From NCBI GenBank assembly GCA_945873095.1, contig CAMCBU010000007.1:1-64000 (forward strand): a stretch of 64,000 nucleotides of DNA, written 5' to 3'. Position numbers and translations under genes: made by a program. The notes below the pieces were generated by a model. It was not told the DNA's origin. It searched no databases and saw only the letters and a program-made list of their open reading frames with translations. This DNA is from Klebsiella pneumoniae. GTDB lineage: Bacteria; Pseudomonadota; Gammaproteobacteria; Steroidobacterales; Steroidobacteraceae. This document shows, in pieces, positions 58,839 through 64,000 of this stretch (position 1 is its first letter; each line of letters begins with the position of its first letter).

Positions 58839-60665
58839 TCAACGCGGCGCGCTGTATCGCACGCTCAATAAAAATTCCCGGCCCAAGGCGGGGTACAACG
58901 TCGCCGTCTCGTAACGGCGATCGAATGCATTGGCAACTCGCAGCTGCATCGCGAGCGATGAGGTAGCGCGCCACTCCGACGTGAGATCGACGGTGACGAC
59001 ACTGCCGAGCTGCCGCGAGTTGGCGAGGTCATCATACCTGCGCCCCATCCAGTAGACACCGGTTCCGAACGACCAGTCGCCGAGCTGCCAATGCGCGGAC
59101 GTCTTACCAGACCAGTTCGGACGACGCGGTAATTCACGCCCACGATTGAAGCCTGCGCTGCGATCCTCTGCTTGGAGCCAAGAGAGCGACTGACTCAAAC
59201 GAAGCGGCCCTCGAGACCACTCGAGTTGCCCCTCCGCACCCTGCAATAGCGCACTCGCCACGTTGTTGGGTCGGAAGATCGCCACGTCGTAAGCGACCAG
59301 ATCATCGACCTGGTTGCGATACAGCGACACCGACCAGCGCCCCCAATCAGTACGGCGTTTCACGCCGAGCTCGACGTTTCGCGATTTCTCAGGTTCGAGA
59401 TCCGGGTTGCTGAACCCCGGGTAGTAGAGCTCGTTGAACGACGGCGCCTTGAAGGCGGTTCCGGCACTCGCGTACCACTGCCAACCCGGTGCCGAGCGGT
59501 AACCGACCGACGCGGTGCCCGTCTGGTGCGAGCCGAACTGCTCGTTGTCGTCGCTACGACCGGATAAGCCCCATTGCCAACGACCCGCACCAGCCGTGTA
59601 TTGCGCAAACCAAGCGCGATTGAAACGCGATGCCACATCGAAACCGACGTCGCTCGCCACTCGATCGAGCAACCAGTCGGCACCCACGATCAAGGTTCCG
59701 GTGGCGAGCGAGACATCCGTTTGGAAGGTCGCCGAATCGCGTCGCGAATTGAAGGTGCTGCTGTAATCACCGGCAGGGCTGAAACTGGTGGACTCATCCC
59801 ACGATCGACCGAGCGTCAACGTCGAACGCCACCCATCGACCCAAGCATGCTGTGCCTTGAATCCAGCCACTTGGTTGACGAGGTCGGAGCGATTCAAAAA
59901 CGAACCGTCAAAAGCCACATCGGCCGTGGCGCGCTGCATGAACGCCTCGGCGCTCGCGCCTGAATCGAACTGGTAGCCGAGCCGAAGATTGGCGCTGTGG
60001 TTCTCATACGGGTCCCGATCCGGCTCGCGCGTGAAACAACCACCGCCCGGCGGAAAGGGCAAACCCAAACAAGCGTTCGTCCCATCGGTCTCGAGCAGAC
60101 TCGCCTGCAAATCGACCGACCAGCCGTCGGCGGAGCCACCGAGGCCGAGCGCGGCTTGGCGAGTTCCGTTGGAGCCACCGGTCAAGCGCAGCGTTTGGCC
60201 TGCACCGGCACCGCGTCGCGTGAAGATCTGCACGACTCCGCCCATCGCATCCGGGCCGTACAGACTCGAGCGCACACCGCGCACGATTTCGATGCGTTCG
60301 ATGCTGTCGATCGGCAAATCCTGGATCGCCGGAATACCCGCCGACACCGAACCGATTCGCACCCCGTCGATCAACCACAACACGTGATCCGACTCTCCAC
60401 CGCGCAGGTACAAGGAGGTCGGCTGACCGATGCCGCCCTGTCTTGCGAGGTTGATCCCTTCGACGCCTTGCAGGAGCTCATCCAGTGTGCGCGCCTGCAG
60501 CTGATCGATCTCGGCGCGCTCGATCACCGTCACCGAGGCCAAACTCGCATCGAGCTCTTCGCTCAAGCGCGAGGCCGTCACCACCACGGCCGGCTGGGCC
60601 GCGAATCCGCCTACCGAACCAAACGGTATCAACAGGACAACGCCCCAATACAGCTTCTTGGACAT
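58839..60665 (-). CDS. btuB: Vitamin B12 TonB-dependent outer-membrane receptor
   Basis: A 608-residue receptor close to E. coli BtuB in length. Signal peptide about 1-22, TonB box PAVVVTASR, plug with TLDELLQGVEGINLARQGG and IEIVRGVRSSLYGPDAMGGV, then the barrel. It imports cobalamin into the periplasm using TonB energy. A GGAG seven bases before the ATG lies within the expression platform of a cobalamin riboswitch, which confirms the substrate: high B12 should shut off synthesis. btuM follows 20 bp downstream. Confidence 0.94.
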   Translation of the reverse strand: MSKKLYWGVVLLIPFGSVGGFAAQPAVVVTASRLSEELDASLASVTVIERAEIDQLQARTLDELLQGVEGINLARQGGIGQPTSLYLRGGESDHVLWLIDGVRIGSVSAGIPAIQDLPIDSIERIEIVRGVRSSLYGPDAMGGVVQIFTRRGAGAGQTLRLTGGSNGTRQAALGLGGSADGWSVDLQASLLETDGTNACLGLPFPPGGGCFTREPDRDPYENHSANLRLGYQFDSGASAEAFMQRATADVAFDGSFLNRSDLVNQVAGFKAQHAWVDGWRSTLTLGRSWDESTSFSPAGDYSSTFNSRRDSATFQTDVSLATGTLIVGADWLLDRVASDVGFDVASRFNRAWFAQYTAGAGRWQWGLSGRSDDNEQFGSHQTGTASVGYRSAPGWQWYASAGTAFKAPSFNELYYPGFSNPDLEPEKSRNVELGVKRRTDWGRWSVSLYRNQVDDLVAYDVAIFRPNNVASALLQGAEGQLEWSRGPLRLSQSLSWLQAEDRSAGFNRGRELPRRPNWSGKTSAHWQLGDWSFGTGVYWMGRRYDDLANSRQLGSVVTVDLTSEWRATSSLAMQLRVANAFDRRYETATLYPALGREFLLSVRYSAPR

Positions 60666-60716
60666 TCGTCATCTCCGGAGCCGAGCACCACCCGTGCGCG
60701 TCTGCAGCGATTCACG

Positions 60717-60905
60717 AGGCCGGTCTCCGGACTGACGAGTGGAATCAACCTTGGATTCCGCGGGCGATCGACCTTCCCACAAGCCGAAACTTGCAGTGGT
60801 CGAGGAGAGATCGCCCTGCCTCGCTTACCGTTGCGGGGGCAGTGCCGGATTCACACCGGCTTCCCGTTTCACCCTCGCTGCGACGATCGCAGCGGGGCAC
60901 CTCAC
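60717..60905 (-). ncRNA. Cobalamin (adenosylcobalamin-type) riboswitch controlling btuB-btuM
   Basis: On the minus strand the leader has, in order, the 5' GGTGCC segment (60896-60901), a stable hairpin (60876-60894), the GGGTGAAACGGGAAGCCGGTG core, the CCGGCACTGCCCCCGCAACGG B12 box, GGTAAG, and the 3' CAGTCCGGAGACCGGCC end (60719-60735 region). These are the conserved elements of cobalamin riboswitches in the expected order. The ribosome site of btuB lies about 40 bp further in CTCCGGAG, so control is probably at translation initiation. Confidence 0.95.
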
Positions 60906-60963
60906 GAACGGGCAAGAGGCTACGCTCGGCGCGCGGATGCCGTCAAGCGATGCGCGCGCGGCG

Positions 60964-62547
60964 TCAGGAACTGCAAGAGAGCGCCGAACAACCGGGACGA
61001 TCACGCGCCCACTCGGGACGATGCTGCGCGTAGCGCTCATCGCCCTCGCGTTTTTCGTAAGGATTACCGAGCACTTGCTGTAACGCTTCAAGTGGCGCTA
61101 AGTCACCTTCTGTCGCGGCATCGATGGCCATCTGCAGTAGATAGTTGCGCGGCACGTAGCACGGATTGACCGCATTCATTCGCTCGCGACGCCGCTCCGT
61201 GGACAAGCCAACGCCGACCTTCAACTCCGCTGCAACACGATCACATCGCCAACGTAACCAGCTTTCCCAACGCATCGCGAGTTCGTCCGACAAGTTCTTC
61301 GGGTCATAGAGCGCTGCACGCACGACGCCGATGTCGTCGATCTCGGCGAGCATCCGAAAGAAGATCGTCATGTCGGTCTCGGCTGCGCCTAACAACTCGA
61401 ACAGCCTCTCGATGGCCTCGGTGTCGCCGTCGCGATCGAGTGCATGGAGCCCGAGTTTTTGCGCGAGCGAGAGGCGAAACTGCCGTGCATAGGTTTCGCG
61501 ATAGCGCTCGAGCCCGGTCTCGAGTGCCTCGCGCGAGTTCACGAGCGGCAGCAAAGCTCCGGCGAGCCGCGCGAGGTTCCACAAAGCGATCTGTGGTTGG
61601 CGACCGTAGGCATAACGACGCCCCTCAGCGTCGGTGGTGTTCGGCGTCCAATTCGGATCGTAGTGATCGAGCCAACCATACGGACCGTAATCGATCGTGA
61701 GGCCGAGTATCGACATGTTGTCGGTGTTCATCACGCCATGCACGAAGCCGACCCGCATCCAATGCGAAATCATCACGGCGGTGCGCTCGCAAATCTCGCC
61801 GAACCATGCGGCATAGTCCGGCAACCGATCGGCTTGCCAATACTGCGGATAGTCGTGCCGAATCACGAAATTAGCCAACTCACGCAGGCGATCGAGCTCG
61901 TTCATCGCCGCATGCAGTTCAAAGTTACCGAAACGGACGAACGACGGTGCGACCCGGCAGACGATGGCGCCGGGCTCAGCTTGGGGGTTGCCGTCGTAGA
62001 ACATATCGCGAATCACCGTCTCGCCGGTCGCCACGAGACTCAGCGCTCGTGTCGTCGGCACACCCAGCGCATGCATCGCCTCGCTGCAAACGAACTCGCG
62101 CAAGCTCGAACGCAGCACTGCCCGACCGTCCGCTCGGCGCGAATACGGTGTCGGCCCCGCGCCCTTCAGCTGCAGTTCGAAACGCCCGCCCGAGCGGCCC
62201 TCGATCTCGCCCAAGGAGATCGCGCGCCCATCGCCCAACTGCCCTGCCCAATGACCGAATTGATGGCCTCCGTAGCGCGCGGCATAGGGGCGCATGCCAG
62301 CGGCCAACTCGTTGCCAGCCAAGATGAAAACGGCGCCATCCTGATCCGTCGCGGGCCGGGCAAGATCCAACAGCGCCGCGCAGTCCTCCGACCACGCCAA
62401 CAAACGCGGTGCACTCACCGCTTGAGGCCGCACGCGCGAAAACGCCACATTCGGCACTTGGCGCGAGAAATTCGGCGCATCCGCCTCGCCCTCGAGCTCA
62501 TCGACGAAGCGACTTTGAAAATTCAGGTCGGACAACTTACGCGCCAT
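60964..62547 (-). CDS. selO: Protein adenylyltransferase SelO (YdiU family)
   Basis: A 527-residue pseudokinase-fold protein. YGGHQFGHWAGQLGDGRA, GAGPTPYSRRADGRAVLRSS and GVMNTDNMSILGLTIDYGP are the SelO signatures. SelO transfers AMP to serine, threonine or tyrosine residues of proteins in redox control. The C-terminus ends SCSS; eukaryotic SELENOO has selenocysteine at the equivalent point, and a cysteine there is usual in bacteria. The ATG at 62547 follows TATAAT by seven bases. Its promoter overlaps that of the divergent MOSC gene. Confidence 0.93.
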   Translation of the reverse strand: MARKLSDLNFQSRFVDELEGEADAPNFSRQVPNVAFSRVRPQAVSAPRLLAWSEDCAALLDLARPATDQDGAVFILAGNELAAGMRPYAARYGGHQFGHWAGQLGDGRAISLGEIEGRSGGRFELQLKGAGPTPYSRRADGRAVLRSSLREFVCSEAMHALGVPTTRALSLVATGETVIRDMFYDGNPQAEPGAIVCRVAPSFVRFGNFELHAAMNELDRLRELANFVIRHDYPQYWQADRLPDYAAWFGEICERTAVMISHWMRVGFVHGVMNTDNMSILGLTIDYGPYGWLDHYDPNWTPNTTDAEGRRYAYGRQPQIALWNLARLAGALLPLVNSREALETGLERYRETYARQFRLSLAQKLGLHALDRDGDTEAIERLFELLGAAETDMTIFFRMLAEIDDIGVVRAALYDPKNLSDELAMRWESWLRWRCDRVAAELKVGVGLSTERRRERMNAVNPCYVPRNYLLQMAIDAATEGDLAPLEALQQVLGNPYEKREGDERYAQHRPEWARDRPGCSALSCSS

Positions 62548-62554
62548 GCCGAGG

Positions 62555-62564
62555 ATTATATGAT
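62555..62564. promoter_or_regulatory. Overlapping back-to-back -10 boxes for selO and the MOSC gene
   Basis: ATTATATGAT contains TATAAT on the minus strand (62555-62560, seven bases before selO) and TATGAT on the plus strand (62559-62564, seven bases before the MOSC ATG). Only 24 bp separate the two start codons, and the -35 regions must lie inside the opposite gene. Only one polymerase could bind at a time. Confidence 0.5.
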
Positions 62565-62571
62565 TGCGCGC

Positions 62572-63354
62572 ATGAGCTCTCGTGTGACGATCGCCTCCCT
62601 ACACGTTTATCCGGTCAAATCCGCTCGCGTCATCGACTGCCAAGAGGCGCGGCTCGGGCCTCGCGGCCTGCAGCATGATCGGCACTGGATGCTGATCGAC
62701 CACGACGGGCGATTTTTGACGCAACGCAGTCATCCGCAACTGGCGCGCCTCGCGGCCCTCGTGCAAGGCGACACTCTGCGACTTGCGCATCCCGATTGCG
62801 GCGAGCTGAGTGTCGACTTATCAAGCGATCTGCCCGCACCCTTGGATCCGATCCGCCGAGTCACGATCTGGAAGCGGCATCACGATGCGCTCGATGCCGG
62901 TGACGACGCTGCGCGGTTTTGCACTCGTCTGATCGGTGCACCGGCTCGATTGGTCGCGGCCATCGATCAGAACTTTCCGGACGGTTATCCGCTTTTGGTC
63001 TGCAACGAAGCGTCGTTGCGCGATCTGAATCGGCGCATGCCAGCGTCGTTGCCCATGAGCCGCTTCCGACCCAATCTCGTCTTACGCGGCCTCGACGCTT
63101 GGGACGAGGACCGTATCGCGACCCTGCGCATCGGGACGGCGCGGCTGAAGCTCGTCAAACCCTGCACGCGCTGCGTGATCACGAGCCTCGATCAGTCCAC
63201 CGGCATGTCCGCGGACGACCCGCTGCCCACGCTGCGTGCATTTCGCTGGAACGCGACGCTACACGGCGTGACGTTCGGTGAGAACGCCGAGGTCCACAGT
63301 GGCTCGGGAGCCACCTTGAAAGTTGGCGATGCGGTGGAAATCAGCTGGCGCTGA
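62572..63354 (+). CDS. MOSC-domain molybdenum-cofactor protein (YcbX/mARC-like)
   Basis: A 260-residue protein with an N-terminal MOSC beta-barrel domain (LHVYPVKSARVIDCQEARLGP-type start) and a C-terminal MOSC domain. The cysteine in VKPCTRCVITSLDQ (about residue 200) is the expected molybdenum ligand. Members reduce N-hydroxylated bases (YcbX, mARC). It lacks the C-terminal 2Fe-2S domain of E. coli YcbX, so a separate electron carrier is needed. I prefer the ATG at 62572, seven bases after TATGAT, over the ATG at 62560, which overlaps that element. Confidence 0.88.
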   Translation: MSSRVTIASLHVYPVKSARVIDCQEARLGPRGLQHDRHWMLIDHDGRFLTQRSHPQLARLAALVQGDTLRLAHPDCGELSVDLSSDLPAPLDPIRRVTIWKRHHDALDAGDDAARFCTRLIGAPARLVAAIDQNFPDGYPLLVCNEASLRDLNRRMPASLPMSRFRPNLVLRGLDAWDEDRIATLRIGTARLKLVKPCTRCVITSLDQSTGMSADDPLPTLRAFRWNATLHGVTFGENAEVHSGSGATLKVGDAVEISWR

Positions 63355-63369
63355 GGCGCGCGGCCGCGA

Positions 63370-64000
63370 TCAAGCCGGCGGCGGGCCGACCAACTGCACG
63401 CGTGAGGTCACCTGACCTTTGAAGTCGAGCCAGGCGTGGTTGGCGTAGTCGTACAACTTGCAGCTGCGCACGCACTCTCGGTAGCTGCGCCAGTTCATGC
63501 GATACACCTGGTATTGATTGTCGAAGCGCTCGCTGAGCAAGCGCTGTGCCTTGCGCAGCGAATACATCGGAATACGCGGATTCAGATGGTGCGCGTTGTG
63601 TTCCATGATGTTGTGGAGCAAGCGATCGAGGCCGAACGGAAACCGCACATGAACGGTCGCTGTGAGGTAAGCGCGATAGCGCTGCCACTCGTGCCGCGCC
63701 TGAAACCACGCAATCGCCGGATGGGTATGGTGCACGAACACCACAAAGCCCATCACCACGTTCCACAGCGCGAACGGCACGATCACCCCGAACGCCAGCA
63801 ACAACCAAAAACTCTGCTCGGTGCGCGCGGCGACCACGGCGACGAGTGCAACCCAGCCGATCATGGCGACCGTCACCAGCGCGCTATCCCAATGATATTT
63901 GGCGCGACTCGCACCGATCTGACGTTTGGTGGCGAAGTACAGTTTCTTCCACCAAAGCTCGAGGAAGTAATAAAGACCCCAACCGGCACCGCTGCGATAA
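63370..64000 (-). CDS. Membrane fatty acid desaturase, C-terminal part (5' end outside window)
   Basis: The frame is open to the right window edge, so only the last 209 residues are visible. Two hydrophobic segments are followed by HHTHP and the histidine box HNIMEHNAHHLNP, which bind the di-iron centre of membrane acyl desaturases (DesA/Delta-12-like). A first histidine box is expected outside the window. It introduces double bonds into membrane fatty acids. Convergent with the MOSC gene, 15 bp between stops. Confidence 0.85.
   Translation of the reverse strand, partial: YRSGAGWGLYYFLELWWKKLYFATKRQIGASRAKYHWDSALVTVAMIGWVALVAVVAARTEQSFWLLLAFGVIVPFALWNVVMGFVVFVHHTHPAIAWFQARHEWQRYRAYLTATVHVRFPFGLDRLLHNIMEHNAHHLNPRIPMYSLRKAQRLLSERFDNQYQVYRMNWRSYRECVRSCKLYDYANHAWLDFKGQVTSRVQLVGPPPA

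Noticed and set aside
61444-62571. Long N-terminal extension of the MOSC protein
   Set aside because: It is antisense to selO, has no MOSC similarity, and the family start LHVYPVKS follows the ATG at 62572.
1-64000. CRISPR arrays, insertion sequences, integrase or phage genes, tRNA or rRNA genes
   Set aside because: None was seen. The tandem repeats found are only two or three units with no spacer pattern, and no transposase-like protein is encoded.

Overview
The window is about 64 kb of uniformly GC-rich, densely packed chromosome from a free-living Gram-negative heterotroph. It is most likely a gammaproteobacterium: it has a fused RlmKL rRNA methyltransferase, the isocitrate dehydrogenase / AceK pair, a Pseudomonas-like spu polyamine cluster, a PlpD-type patatin and several TonB-dependent receptors. 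I see no tRNA, rRNA, CRISPR array, insertion sequence or prophage. Nearly every base is coding; the only gaps near 250-300 bp are upstream of the first TonB receptor and the leader upstream of btuB, which holds a cobalamin riboswitch.

Layout. 1-78 is the 5' tip of a probable phosphoenolpyruvate carboxylase gene. 0.2-11 kb holds a TonB receptor, an amidohydrolase-like protein, a CaiB-type CoA transferase, a DMT exporter, and a GntR/UTRA regulator divergent from a maoC - acyl-CoA dehydrogenase - CoA transferase - CoA transferase catabolic operon. 11-24 kb holds a second TonB receptor, an aromatic and an omega-amino-acid aminotransferase, msrA with a Kef-type K+/H+ antiporter, a PlpD-like phospholipase, a third TonB receptor and agmatine deiminase. 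24-29 kb holds icd, aceK and a sterol desaturase-family hydroxylase. 28.7-35.2 kb holds a complete magnesium chelatase: bchH divergent from bchI-bchD. 35-47 kb holds a Cys/Met-type PLP enzyme and a polyamine uptake/catabolism cluster (spuH-G-F-D-C-B-A, divergent spuI and puuB). 47-56 kb is a minus-strand run read as puuC, exonuclease/GIY-YIG nuclease, rlmKL, RND adaptor and RND pump. 56-64 kb holds a TorF-type porin, an acyl-CoA dehydrogenase, a B12 riboswitch with btuB and btuM, selO, a MOSC protein and the 3' part of a fatty acid desaturase.

How the genes fit together. Agmatine deiminase, SpuA/B/C/I, PuuB, PuuC and the SpuDFGH ABC importer form a largely complete route for taking up putrescine-type polyamines and degrading them by gamma-glutamylation and/or direct transamination. 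BtuB and BtuM under a riboswitch are an outer- plus inner-membrane vitamin B12 uptake pair. BchI, BchD and BchH together insert Mg2+ into protoporphyrin IX, the committed step of (bacterio)chlorophyll synthesis. Their shared promoter region carries a TGT-N12-ACA motif like that bound by PpsR/CrtJ. This suggests the organism is, or descends from, an aerobic anoxygenic phototroph, although no other photosynthesis gene lies in this window.

A genome-style pattern also stands out. At least nine genes have a -10-like hexamer ending only 6-7 nt before the start codon and no Shine-Dalgarno sequence, and two more have one 9 nt away. This suggests frequent leaderless transcription. All function calls are made by reading motifs and family resemblance; none was checked by a database search.
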